Shown in pieces: positions 48,715-58,659 of a stretch of 64,000 nucleotides of DNA (the stretch's first letter is position 1; each line of letters opens with the position of its first letter). Under the pieces are notes generated by a model. It saw nothing but the letters and a program-made list of their open reading frames with translations, was not told where the DNA came from and did no database searches. Position numbers and translations under genes: made by a program. This DNA comes from an uncultured Dokdonia sp. Lineage in GTDB: Bacteria; Bacteroidota; Bacteroidia; Flavobacteriales; Flavobacteriaceae. The stretch is from positions 1-64,000 of the forward strand of contig NZ_CANLNH010000012.1 of NCBI RefSeq assembly GCF_947492535.1, given 5' to 3'.

Positions 48715-50664
48715 ATGGCTACAACTAAAAAATGGTATAAAGTTCTCGAAAACAAAAACGTATTACCCGAAGGGCGTGTCCAAACAGTAACCGCTGGTCA
48801 TCAGGGAGTTTGTTTGACACATTATGACGGGAAGTTTTCTGCTTTAGATAATAAATGCCCCCATCAAGGAGGACCGCTTGGAGAAGGATCTATTGAAAAT
48901 GGGATGTTACGTTGTCCATGGCATGGTTGGGATTTTCATCCTTGTACAGGATTACCTCCAGGAGGTTATGACGATGGGATAAAAACATTTGAAGTAAAAG
49001 AAGAAGGTGATGTCATTTTTGTAGCCGTTGAAGAAGAAGACACACACCAAGACACCATCTCTGATGTGATGATAGAAACTATGATCAATTGGGGTGTAGA
49101 TACTGGTTTTGGTATGGTAGGTCATTCTAATCTTGGTGTAGCCGATGCCATGATGCGACAAGAAGAAAAAGGGAAATTTCAATTCTTTGGAATTCGTCAT
49201 GAAGGTGCCGCTGCTTTTGCAGCCTCTGCTTATGGAAAACTAATGGGCAAACCTGCTGTTTGTTTCGGAATTGCAGGTCCTGGTGCTACTAATATGTTTA
49301 CCGGAATGTGGGATGCCAAAGTAGACCGCGCTCCCCTATTTGCCATTTCTGGACAAATTAACACACAAGTGTTAGGCACAGGCGCTTTTCAGGAAGTAGA
49401 CCTTGTAGGTGCTTTCCAAACCGTAGCGCATTTCAACCATAGTGTACAACAAAACTCTCAACATAGCGAGTTAATGAGTCTTGCTATAAAAAGCGCCTTG
49501 CTAAATAGAGATGTATCACATATCACCTTCCCAGATGAAGTAGCTTTTATGCCAAAACCCGAAGGTGAAGAAGCACAAACTCCAGAGGGTAGAATCACAC
49601 CTATGAATATTTCGCCGCCAAGGCAAATGGTAGCAAAGGCTGTAACCATGCTCGCTGCTTCAAAAAAACCTGCGATCATTGTAGGTCATGGAGCGCGTTT
49701 TCATATGGAAGCCATTACCGCTTTCGCGAAAGCGTTACACTGCCCAGTCATTACTACATTTAAAGGAAAAGGTCTTATTGCCGACTCACACGAATTAGGA
49801 TGTGGGGTATTAGGAAGAAGTGGGACTCCGATTGCTTCTTGGTTTATGAATGAAAGTGATTTATTACTCGTATTTGGAGCTTCATTCTCTAACCATACAG
49901 GAATCACTCCTAAAAAACCAATCATTCAAGTAGATTATGACCCAACTGCCTTAAGTAAATTCCATAAGGTAGATGCGGCCCTTTGGGGAGAAATCTCTGA
50001 AACACTTACCATACTTGAAGAAGAAACTAAAGGAAAATTAAATACTCTAGACAGACGTCCAGAAATCGCCGAACGTTGGGCAATCTGGAGAGAAGAAAAA
50101 ACAAGTCGATTAAAAGATGAAAGCGAAATAGGACTAAGTTCTATTGCCGTATTTGATGCGATGAACCAAGTCGTTCCTGATGACGCTGTCATTGCCGTAG
50201 ATGTAGGAAACAACACCTATTCTTTTGGACGTTATTTTGAACCTACAAATCAATCTGTTTTAATGTCTGGATATCTAGGGTCTATAGGATTCTCTCTACC
50301 TGCAGCTATGGGTGCATGGGCAGCACAAGGAAAAGAAAGACCTATTTGGTCTATCTCTGGAGATGGAGGTTTTGGTCAATATCTTGGTGAGATGATGACC
50401 CTTGTTAAGTACAATATGAATATCAAACACGTACTCCTTAACAACTCAGAATTAGGTAAAATTTCTAAAGAGCAGAAAGCAGCAGAATTAGATGTTTGGA
50501 AAACATCACTACACAATGTGAGCTTTGCCAAATATGCTGAAAACTGTGGTGCTTTAGGAATTAGAGTGACCAAAAGAGAAGAACTACTTCCTGCACTAGA
50601 AAAACTGAAAGCACATAAGGGACCTGCTTTATTAGAAATCATTACAGATCCAAGTTTAATATAA
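48715..50664 (+). CDS. Rieske domain fused to TPP-dependent enzyme (acetolactate synthase/pyruvate oxidase-like)
   Basis: Rieske 'CPHQGGPLGEGSIENGMLRCPWHGWDF'; TPP enzyme 'GIRHEGAAAFAASAYGKLMGKPAVCFGIAGPGATN', 'SGDGGFGQYLGEMMTLVKYNMNIKHVLLNN'. Confidence 0.93.
   Translation: MATTKKWYKVLENKNVLPEGRVQTVTAGHQGVCLTHYDGKFSALDNKCPHQGGPLGEGSIENGMLRCPWHGWDFHPCTGLPPGGYDDGIKTFEVKEEGDVIFVAVEEEDTHQDTISDVMIETMINWGVDTGFGMVGHSNLGVADAMMRQEEKGKFQFFGIRHEGAAAFAASAYGKLMGKPAVCFGIAGPGATNMFTGMWDAKVDRAPLFAISGQINTQVLGTGAFQEVDLVGAFQTVAHFNHSVQQNSQHSELMSLAIKSALLNRDVSHITFPDEVAFMPKPEGEEAQTPEGRITPMNISPPRQMVAKAVTMLAASKKPAIIVGHGARFHMEAITAFAKALHCPVITTFKGKGLIADSHELGCGVLGRSGTPIASWFMNESDLLLVFGASFSNHTGITPKKPIIQVDYDPTALSKFHKVDAALWGEISETLTILEEETKGKLNTLDRRPEIAERWAIWREEKTSRLKDESEIGLSSIAVFDAMNQVVPDDAVIAVDVGNNTYSFGRYFEPTNQSVLMSGYLGSIGFSLPAAMGAWAAQGKERPIWSISGDGGFGQYLGEMMTLVKYNMNIKHVLLNNSELGKISKEQKAAELDVWKTSLHNVSFAKYAENCGALGIRVTKREELLPALEKLKAHKGPALLEIITDPSLI
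49719..49734. repeat. Iterated palindrome in Rieske/TPP gene
   Basis: CGCTTTCGCGAAAGCG, encodes AFAKA. Confidence 0.95.
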
Positions 50665-50668
50665 AAAT

Positions 50669-50887
50669 ATGGAGACATTCGTTCAGATTATTCCAACCAT
50701 CATTCTGATCTATCTAGCCATAGGCCTCGTATTTGGAATTTACTTTTTTATACGCGGAGCTGCACAGATAGACGAGCTTATTAAGGACAGTAAATGGATC
50801 GTACGCCTTTTACTCATACCTGGTGCTATAGGGCTTTGGCCTCTTTTGCTATTAAAAATATTAAACCCTTCAAAAACAAACCTATGA
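50669..50887 (+). CDS. Small hypothetical membrane protein
   Basis: 72 aa, two TM-like segments, ATGA overlap with next gene. Confidence 0.7.
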   Translation: METFVQIIPTIILIYLAIGLVFGIYFFIRGAAQIDELIKDSKWIVRLLLIPGAIGLWPLLLLKILNPSKTNL

Positions 50888-51303
50888 CTTCAGGATTACG
50901 AAAAGCCCATAAGGTGATTTGGATGGTGTTAGGCATCTTAGGAGTTGTGCTCATTATAGCATCCATCAACAGTGTAAAAGAACCATTAGGCATCGATAGT
51001 GACACCTCTATTTCTTCAACAAAAAAGAACGTTCGTACTATTGAGGAAAATGCGCAGTTGTCTGTAAATGTAGAAGAACTAGCGAATATCAACAAACTAC
51101 ATATTGTCATAAAAAAACCTCTAAAAAGTGCTGCGACGGGCGTCTATGTACTAACGAATGATCAAGAAAGAGGTGCTTTTTTAGGAAGCATAGACAACAA
51201 AGGGTTGTATACGTTTACTATTGAAAAAACAGCAAAAAAAATTCAATTGTACGATGGAATAAAAAAGAGTGTCATCCGTAATATCGATCTATCATGGGAG
51301 TAA
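50884..51303 (+). CDS. Hypothetical membrane-anchored protein
   Basis: Start MTSGLRKAHKVIWMVLGILGVVL; track ORF begins 50794 but ATGA overlap at 50884 is more plausible. Confidence 0.7.
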   Translation: MTSGLRKAHKVIWMVLGILGVVLIIASINSVKEPLGIDSDTSISSTKKNVRTIEENAQLSVNVEELANINKLHIVIKKPLKSAATGVYVLTNDQERGAFLGSIDNKGLYTFTIEKTAKKIQLYDGIKKSVIRNIDLSWE

Positions 51304-52325
51304 ATTATCAACCTGTGCTTTGGAATAAGCATAAGAAAACATATGACAAATGGATTGCAATAGGGATGCTTCTATACCTCATCAGTTTTATAGGAATCAC
51401 CATTATCACCAATGGAGAAACAAGCCCTGAAACACTTATCATTAGAGCTTTTGGAACCTTAGCTATTATTTTATTACATATCATATTATGCATTGGCCCT
51501 TTGGTTAGGTTAAACCCTAGATTATTACCTATCTTATACAACAGAAGGCATTTAGGCGTAAGCATGTTTATTGCCGCACTAATTCATGGCGGATTCTCGC
51601 TCTTTCAATTTCATGCGCTAGGGAATGTAAATCCTATATATGCCTTATTTACGTCAAATATGGAGTATACCTCTTTGGCTAATTTTCCTTTTCAAGTATT
51701 AGGCTTTTTTGCGCTGGTTATTTTATTTCTAATGGCTGCGACTAGTCATGATTTTTGGCTTAAAAACCTCTCTCCAAAAACATGGAAGCGATTACATATG
51801 CTCGTGTATGTAGCATACATCTTAATTATTCTTCACGTATTTTTAGGCGCATTTCAACAACAACCATCTATCGCTGTGATTGCCTTTTTAGGAGTAGGGT
51901 TCTTAACAATCTCCTCTTTACACATCACCACTGCTTTTAAAGAAGCTAAGACAGATAATATCAAAACAACACAAAAAGAAGAAGGTTGGGAATATGTATG
52001 TGAAATAGATGAAATATCTGAAAACAGAGCAAAGATTTTTGTAGTAGGAAGTGAGCGTGTTGCTATTTTTAAATACGATCATAAACTATCTGCAATTTCA
52101 AATGTATGTAAACACCAAGGAGGCCCTTTAGGAGAAGGCAAAATTGTAGACGGTTGTATTACGTGCCCCTGGCATGGATATCAGTATTTACCTCATAACG
52201 GGCAATCCCCTCCTCCGTTTACAGAGAAAGTAGCTACCTATCGTATAAAAAATAAGAATAATAGCATCTATATACTTCCAGAAGCAATGGCCGAAGGAAC
52301 CGAAATAGAACCTGTCACATTTTAA
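51294..52325 (+). CDS. Ferric-reductase-like transmembrane protein fused to C-terminal Rieske domain
   Basis: Multi-TM with paired His; Rieske 'CKHQGGPLGEGKIVDGCITCPWHGYQY'. Confidence 0.9.
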   Translation: MGVNYQPVLWNKHKKTYDKWIAIGMLLYLISFIGITIITNGETSPETLIIRAFGTLAIILLHIILCIGPLVRLNPRLLPILYNRRHLGVSMFIAALIHGGFSLFQFHALGNVNPIYALFTSNMEYTSLANFPFQVLGFFALVILFLMAATSHDFWLKNLSPKTWKRLHMLVYVAYILIILHVFLGAFQQQPSIAVIAFLGVGFLTISSLHITTAFKEAKTDNIKTTQKEEGWEYVCEIDEISENRAKIFVVGSERVAIFKYDHKLSAISNVCKHQGGPLGEGKIVDGCITCPWHGYQYLPHNGQSPPPFTEKVATYRIKNKNNSIYILPEAMAEGTEIEPVTF

Positions 52326-52334
52326 TCAAACATT

Positions 52335-53129
52335 ATGAAAGAAGAAGACGATTTTTATATTGGGTATCTAGATACGGTATCTCCCAAAACAAAAAAAGGA
52401 ATCAAATCATTTGTGCTCTTTGGAATATTGTTATTAGTAGGCGGTGCGCTCCTATTTGCCTTTACTCAAAACACTTTTAAAAATAGCACCTTTGAACTAA
52501 CAACAAGCACAAAAATAACAGGGGTTTATCATGAAATGCCCTACCCTATGTTACGTGTGCAAACTGATGAAAATGTATACAAGAACATCTTATTATTAGG
52601 GTTTGGGAAATCAAGTGCTAATCCTTTTTTACAAAAAATAAGAAACGAAGCTGGTCCATTATCAGGTAGCGTATTAAGTATCGAAGGAAACCTCATCTAC
52701 TACAATGGAAAAACACTTATACAAATTACAAGTGACGAAAAAATCACATTGGTAGAAAAAGCAAATCCAAATCGACTTCCTAAAACAGAACAACTTATTT
52801 CAGGAATGGAGCTACAAGGAGAAATTATTGATCCAAAATGTTATTTTGGCGTGATGAAACCTGGTAAAGGAAAGATACATAGAAGTTGTGCTACCTTATG
52901 TATTTCAGGAGGAATTCCACCTGTATTGGCAACTACAGATAAAAACAATATCGCTGAATATTATTTACTCACAGATACAGATGGCAATCCCATAAACGAG
53001 CAAATATTACCTTATATAGGCAAACCATCTATACTCACAGGAAACGTAGTAAAAATGCAAGATTGGTATCAACTGCGTATCAAGACAGAAGATATACATG
53101 ACCTTGATTTGCCTTCAAAAATATATTAA
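52335..53129 (+). CDS. Hypothetical membrane-anchored protein with conserved-looking Cys/His segment
   Basis: N-terminal TM; 'IDPKCYFGVMKPGKGKIHRSCATLCISGGIPPVL'. Confidence 0.75.
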   Translation: MKEEDDFYIGYLDTVSPKTKKGIKSFVLFGILLLVGGALLFAFTQNTFKNSTFELTTSTKITGVYHEMPYPMLRVQTDENVYKNILLLGFGKSSANPFLQKIRNEAGPLSGSVLSIEGNLIYYNGKTLIQITSDEKITLVEKANPNRLPKTEQLISGMELQGEIIDPKCYFGVMKPGKGKIHRSCATLCISGGIPPVLATTDKNNIAEYYLLTDTDGNPINEQILPYIGKPSILTGNVVKMQDWYQLRIKTEDIHDLDLPSKIY

Positions 53130-53133
53130 TGCT

Positions 53134-53159
53134 TAGTACGCTTTCGCGAAAGCGTACTA
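53134..53159. repeat. 26-bp perfect palindrome after the Rieske operon
   Basis: TAGTACGCTTTCGCGAAAGCGTACTA. Confidence 0.97.
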
Positions 53160-53180
53160 CGGCACAAAAACAGCAAAGCC

Positions 53181-54422
53181 ATGTTCGAATCTTTTAGTAT
53201 CATCTTTACCATTGCCGTTTTATTTAATTATATAAACAGTAAATGGATAAAGCTCCCATCCACTATAGGGTTATTACTGTTGAGTTTAGTGTTAGTAATT
53301 ATAATCACGATAAGTGAGTCTGTCGTTCCTACTTTCTATAAATTTTTCTGTGATATTATTGTTAATGCAGATTTTAAAACATTGCTACTAGATGGGATCT
53401 TGAGTTTTATGTTATTTGCGGGAGCATTACACGTGGATTTTGGTGCTCTGGCTGAGCAAAAAAAATCGGTGCTCTTGTTTGCAACTATTGGTGTCCTTAT
53501 CTCTACGTTTATTGTTGGAGGACTTGTTTTTGGAGTTGCTATGTTAATAGGATTAGAGCTTCCATTTATTCATGCCTTATTATTTGGTGCTTTGATCTCT
53601 CCTACAGATCCTATTGCGGTGATGGCGATCTTAAAAAAAGCGAATATTGCCGAGAGTTTAGGGATCAAAATAGAAGGAGAATCTTTATTTAATGATGGTA
53701 TTGGTGTGGTTGTATTTTCTGGAATTTTATTAATTGCGACCGCTACAGGCGAGCATAGTCAATCTGAAATTGGTGCAGAAATCGGGACATTATTCCTTGA
53801 AGAAGCTGTGGGTGGTCTCTTCTTTGGCTTACTCATAGGGTTTATAGGCTTAAAGCTAATACAGAGTTTAAAAGACAATTCAAACTTAGCTGTTATGATT
53901 AGCCTAGCCGTAGTGATGGGAGGATATACCATAGCGTCTATGATTCATGTTTCAGGACCTCTTGCTATGGTCGTAGCAGGATTACTTATAGGAAACAAGA
54001 TACACATCAATGAAAATAAAAATAAGTTACAAATGTCTCTTAATGAGTTCTGGGAAATTCTGGATGATGTCTTTAACGGGATTTTATTTGTATTGATAGG
54101 ATTAGCTATACATTTGTTAGCATTTAATATCAACTATTTAATCCTTGGTATAATTACAATTATTATCGTATTATTAGCAAGATTTATTTCTGTATTTGTC
54201 CCGTACTCTTTATTAAAACATGAAGAAGAAAAACCGATAAAGACAATTGCTATTTTAACATGGGGTGGTTTACGAGGCGGAATTTCGATTGCGCTTGCGT
54301 TAAGCCTTCATGAGTCTTTATCTAGTGAATTAATTGTATACATCACCTATGTCGTTGTTTTATTTTCTATCATTGGTCAAGGATTGAGTATTGGTACACT
54401 TGCAAAAAAATTATATAGTTAG
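53181..54422 (+). CDS. Cation:proton antiporter (NhaP-type CPA1)
   Basis: '[20 protein letters not shown]', '[14 protein letters not shown]', '[17 protein letters not shown]'. Confidence 0.93.
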   Translation: MFESFSIIFTIAVLFNYINSKWIKLPSTIGLLLLSLVLVIIITISESVVPTFYKFFCDIIVNADFKTLLLDGILSFMLFAGALHVDFGALAEQKKSVLLFATIGVLISTFIVGGLVFGVAMLIGLELPFIHALLFGALISPTDPIAVMAILKKANIAESLGIKIEGESLFNDGIGVVVFSGILLIATATGEHSQSEIGAEIGTLFLEEAVGGLFFGLLIGFIGLKLIQSLKDNSNLAVMISLAVVMGGYTIASMIHVSGPLAMVVAGLLIGNKIHINENKNKLQMSLNEFWEILDDVFNGILFVLIGLAIHLLAFNINYLILGIITIIIVLLARFISVFVPYSLLKHEEEKPIKTIAILTWGGLRGGISIALALSLHESLSSELIVYITYVVVLFSIIGQGLSIGTLAKKLYS

Positions 54423-55322
54423 ATGCATATGCTAAAAAAAATAAGAATAATAACATGCTTACTCCTTATAATTACAGGTGTCTCACAAGCTCAAATTTCA
54501 GAATTAGCACGTTTAGAATACGTAGGGCTACCTGAAAGAGCAGAAAATACCGGCACCTCTTTCAATAGGTTTAGAGGAGCTGCAAATTACCCTATAAAAC
54601 TTAAAGAGGATACCTATTTTGTTATTGGAGCTGATTATAGTTATATAGATTTTAATGTAGATCAAGATCTTGTTGGATTTAATTCGGACAGATTAGATAG
54701 GTTTCAATTATTAGACATTAACTTAGGATATACAACCAAAATTAATAAAGATTGGCGTATTGCAGTTCAGATACAACCTGGTTTTAGCACCAATGCAACC
54801 GTAAAAGAGCTATCATTGAGAGATAATGGACTTATCTCTGGAGGTCTATTTTTTTTAAATGATAAGAAAAAAGAAAAAATACCTCACCAACTCATTTTAG
54901 GAATTTCAGTTTCTGGTACTGGAGGTTTTCCAGTGTTACCATTTATAAGTTACTATCGTAAGTTTCATCCAAAATGGTCTTATAAGGTAGGGGTTCCAAA
55001 AATGAATATTCAATACCATATATCTACAAAAAATAGATTAAAATTTGTAGTGAGACTTGATGGTTTTAGAACTAATTTACAAAGAGATGTTTTTGTAGAG
55101 GGAGAAAGTGGACCACAAAAAGTAGATTTTTTAAGACAACGATTAGTTTTAGGAGGACTTCGTTATGAATATAAGTTTACAAAAAATCTAGAATATTATA
55201 TGAATGTGAGTTATGTAATTGATAATTCTTTAGAGTTTAGAGATCGTAGTAGAAATACCCTCTTAGAATTACCTGAAGACAATATTTTTTATTTAAAAAC
55301 AGGTATCCGATTTAAGCTATAG
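54423..55322 (+). CDS. Outer-membrane beta-barrel protein (DUF6268-like)
   Basis: Signal peptide, beta pattern, 'FYLKTGIRFKL' C-terminus. Confidence 0.65.
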   Translation: MHMLKKIRIITCLLLIITGVSQAQISELARLEYVGLPERAENTGTSFNRFRGAANYPIKLKEDTYFVIGADYSYIDFNVDQDLVGFNSDRLDRFQLLDINLGYTTKINKDWRIAVQIQPGFSTNATVKELSLRDNGLISGGLFFLNDKKKEKIPHQLILGISVSGTGGFPVLPFISYYRKFHPKWSYKVGVPKMNIQYHISTKNRLKFVVRLDGFRTNLQRDVFVEGESGPQKVDFLRQRLVLGGLRYEYKFTKNLEYYMNVSYVIDNSLEFRDRSRNTLLELPEDNIFYLKTGIRFKL

Positions 55323-55326
55323 TCTT

Positions 55327-55962
55327 ATGGAAGCATCAAAAAAAGAAATCGAAAAAGAAAAAGACAAATTCTTAATGTCTGATCTTAATATCAACAAAGA
55401 GGAGCTAAAATCTCTTAAGAAAAAACTCTCCAAAATTGAACCTAGACCTGAAAAAGGAGTGGAAACATTATTTAGGTTGCTCTCAAAAAATCAATATACG
55501 TTGAATGCTATGATTGATCGAAAATCAAATATCTTGATTTCTATCAATGCCCTTATTTTATCTATTGTTTTAGGAACTGTACTAGATCAATTAGATAGAG
55601 ATCCGCATTTGATTTATCCTGCCATCTTAATCTTAATGACCAATCTTGTATCTATAGGATATGCAGTAATTGCAACCAGACCCGAAAAGAAACATGGAAG
55701 CAGAAGTACCAACAATCTTATGTTTTATGGTAACTTCCATGATATGGAAGAAGAAGCCTACGTCAATCAGATTTCAGATTTAATGAATCAAGGTGACGAA
55801 CTTTATAAGACGATTGCCAAAGACACGTATTACTTAGGAAAAACAATTAATAAGAAGTTTAAGCTCCTACGATCTTCCTTTACCATCTTTCTTATTGGAA
55901 TTATTCTGTCTGTCATTGCATTCTTATTATGTCACTTGCTATTTGGAGGCTATTTTGGATAA
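55327..55962 (+). CDS. Pycsar effector-like (PycTM/DUF5706) membrane protein
   Basis: 'ETLFRLLSKNQYTLNAMIDRKSNILISINALILSIVLG' followed by TM segments. Confidence 0.75.
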   Translation: MEASKKEIEKEKDKFLMSDLNINKEELKSLKKKLSKIEPRPEKGVETLFRLLSKNQYTLNAMIDRKSNILISINALILSIVLGTVLDQLDRDPHLIYPAILILMTNLVSIGYAVIATRPEKKHGSRSTNNLMFYGNFHDMEEEAYVNQISDLMNQGDELYKTIAKDTYYLGKTINKKFKLLRSSFTIFLIGIILSVIAFLLCHLLFGGYFG

Positions 55963-56018
55963 GAACTGTTTTATAGAATAGTTGACATACGGGATCTTTT
56001 TCCGTAGCTTTATTCCCA

Positions 56019-57461
56019 ATGAATACATTTCCACTTTCTAAGAAAATAGGGTTTCTAGCAGGACCATTATTGTGCATTCTAATATTACTCTTACCCTTTG
56101 ATATTGTAAATCCCGCCATAGATCGTGTGATTGCTATCGCCATTTGGATGGTTGTATGGTGGATTACTGAAGCAGTATCTATTTCTGTAACGGCACTCAT
56201 TCCACTGGCGCTATTCCCATTGTTAGGCATTGGAGATATTAAAAGTGTTGCGAGCAATTATGCAAATCCTATTGTGTATTTATTTTTTGGAGGTTTTGTG
56301 ATCGCGCTTGCCTTAGAAAAAGTACAACTACATAAACGCATTGCGCTTTCTATTCTTAAGATTACGGGTACCAAGGCTAATGGAATTGTCTTAGGATTTA
56401 TGATTGCTACTGCTTTAATGAGTATGTGGATCTCTAACACAGCAAGTACTGTCGTCATGCTTCCTATCGCCGTTTCTGTCATCCAATTACTCATGAATGA
56501 TGCAGATGGCTTTACTAAAAACGACAAGAATTTTGCCCTTTCTATCATGTTAGGGATTGCTTTTGCTGCGAATATTGGAGGGATGTCTACTTTAATTGGA
56601 ACACCGCCTAACTCTGTAATGCTTGCCTTTTTAAATGATAGTTATAATATTGATATCGGGTTTTTTCAATGGATGCAAATGGGCGTTCCTTTTGCTATTT
56701 TGATGTTAGCCATTACCTATTTCTGTATTACGCGTATTTTCTTCCCCAATCGACTTGGGAATATAGGTGGTTCGGGTGCTATTATTCAAACAGAACTCAA
56801 TAAGCTTGGAAAAATGAGTCGTGGAGAAAAGATTGTATTAATCATTTTCTTATGTACTGCCGTTGCATGGATGTTACGTAGTTACCTCAACACATTACTC
56901 CCAAGCATCACACTTACCGACACGACGATAAGTGTGATTGCAGCACTTGCCATGTTTATTATTCCTTTAGATCTAAAAAAAGGTGAATTCCCTTTAGATT
57001 GGAAAGACACTTCGCGTTTACCATGGGGAATTTTAATTCTATTTGGTGGTGGTCTTGCCCTAGCATCTGGTTTAAAAGATGCTGGGTTTATTGCGATGAT
57101 AGGTGATTATATCTCAGGTCAAACCGATTGGAGCATGTGGGTCGTGACTGCGGTACTGATCTTTTTAATGTTATTTATGACAGAATTAATGAGTAATGTC
57201 GCCTTGGTAACGATACTTATTCCTTTGGTTGTTGGGATTGCACTTGGTATGGATGTTCCCATTTTACAAATGGTCATTCCTGTGACCTTAGCTTCAAGTT
57301 GTGCCTTTATGCTTCCTATGGCGACACCACCCAATGCCATTGTTTTTGCAAGCGGTCATGTGCGTGTGAGTCAAATGGCACGTATTGGGATTGTACTGAA
57401 TCTAATTTCTGTAGGATTACTCTTTGCGATTGCGTATTGGATTGTACCGTTATTGTTTTAA
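56019..57461 (+). CDS. SLC13/DASS-family anion symporter
   Basis: 'WWITEAVSISVTALIPLALFPLLGI', 'MWISNTASTVVMLPIAVSVI', 'GTPPNSV'. Confidence 0.93.
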   Translation: MNTFPLSKKIGFLAGPLLCILILLLPFDIVNPAIDRVIAIAIWMVVWWITEAVSISVTALIPLALFPLLGIGDIKSVASNYANPIVYLFFGGFVIALALEKVQLHKRIALSILKITGTKANGIVLGFMIATALMSMWISNTASTVVMLPIAVSVIQLLMNDADGFTKNDKNFALSIMLGIAFAANIGGMSTLIGTPPNSVMLAFLNDSYNIDIGFFQWMQMGVPFAILMLAITYFCITRIFFPNRLGNIGGSGAIIQTELNKLGKMSRGEKIVLIIFLCTAVAWMLRSYLNTLLPSITLTDTTISVIAALAMFIIPLDLKKGEFPLDWKDTSRLPWGILILFGGGLALASGLKDAGFIAMIGDYISGQTDWSMWVVTAVLIFLMLFMTELMSNVALVTILIPLVVGIALGMDVPILQMVIPVTLASSCAFMLPMATPPNAIVFASGHVRVSQMARIGIVLNLISVGLLFAIAYWIVPLLF

Positions 57462-57471
57462 AAATAAGAAA

Positions 57472-58659
57472 ATGATTAGACAGGTACTCTTAGCATTTAT
57501 TCCCATTAGATATTGGATTGCATTAATTTTTGCTATCATATTAATAAGTGTAGGAGGAGAATATATTCATCTTGCAAAAATCATAGGAAATGTTTTACTA
57601 ATAATCATTAGTGTAAAGTTTGCTATTCTTTTACATGAAATAGGACATTTACTTTTCGCCAAACTCGTTGGAGGTACACCTAGAAGAATGGTCCTTGGTA
57701 AAAAACATAAAATAGTCCAAACTACAATCGCAGGAATCAAAATAGTGTTACACTCAGACTTTAATTCTGGACTTGCCTATACTGCTTTCGACAACCTTAA
57801 GCATATTCGTTTAAAATTACTGCTCTTTTATTCAGGAGGATTCATAGTAAATTTTATTATAGCTGGTTGTCTCTATTTCTTATTTGGTTTTCATATTGAT
57901 CTATCAAACGCTATCTATCCTATATCTGCATTTGGAATTGCTAATCTTTTTGTAGGAGTTATAGCACTTATCCCATACAGATCTACATACAATGGATTAA
58001 AAATAACTTCAGATGGTCTTTCAATACTAAAAATTCCATCTTATAAAAAAGAAGACTTACTCAATCTTATTTATATTAATGAACTTTTAGATGCATATGA
58101 CTGCATGGAAGAAAAAAAATATAAAAAAGCGATCACTCTTTATGAAAATTATAAACATAAAGTAGATGATATAGATCTCATAAATATTAATCTAAGTATC
58201 GCATATCTCAAGTTAGGTGATTTTGAAAAGTCAACATCTATTATGGAAACATTTCTTCCTATAGATGAGAATGCATCTAGTCATTATAAAAGCTATATTT
58301 ATAATGGTCTTGCTTGGAATTACCTGCTTCTTAATAAAATAGAAGAAGCTGACACATATTCAGATATCGCACATAAATCTAATTACCAAGAAAAAAATAT
58401 AAAAGCAACTAGAGGATCTGTACTTATAGAAAAAGGTAATTTTAAAAAAGGAAAAGAGTTTCTTATAGAAGAAGTAGATTTTAAATACCCTAATAATCAT
58501 ACACTTTCTGCAGCCATGTATTTAGAAGTTGCATTTTTAAAACTAGGGGAATATAAGAAATCAAAAAAATACAGTGCGTTTGTAAAAAAGAATATACACC
58601 TATTAGATATTGATGAAAAAATGCTTTATGATCGATTACAAGAAAAGATTACATCTTAA
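57472..58659 (+). CDS. M50-like membrane metalloprotease with C-terminal TPR-like repeats
   Basis: 'LLHEIGHLLFAKLVGG' HExxH; C-terminal helical repeats 'INLSIAYLKLGDFEKSTSIMETFL'. Confidence 0.75.
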   Translation: MIRQVLLAFIPIRYWIALIFAIILISVGGEYIHLAKIIGNVLLIIISVKFAILLHEIGHLLFAKLVGGTPRRMVLGKKHKIVQTTIAGIKIVLHSDFNSGLAYTAFDNLKHIRLKLLLFYSGGFIVNFIIAGCLYFLFGFHIDLSNAIYPISAFGIANLFVGVIALIPYRSTYNGLKITSDGLSILKIPSYKKEDLLNLIYINELLDAYDCMEEKKYKKAITLYENYKHKVDDIDLININLSIAYLKLGDFEKSTSIMETFLPIDENASSHYKSYIYNGLAWNYLLLNKIEEADTYSDIAHKSNYQEKNIKATRGSVLIEKGNFKKGKEFLIEEVDFKYPNNHTLSAAMYLEVAFLKLGEYKKSKKYSAFVKKNIHLLDIDEKMLYDRLQEKITS

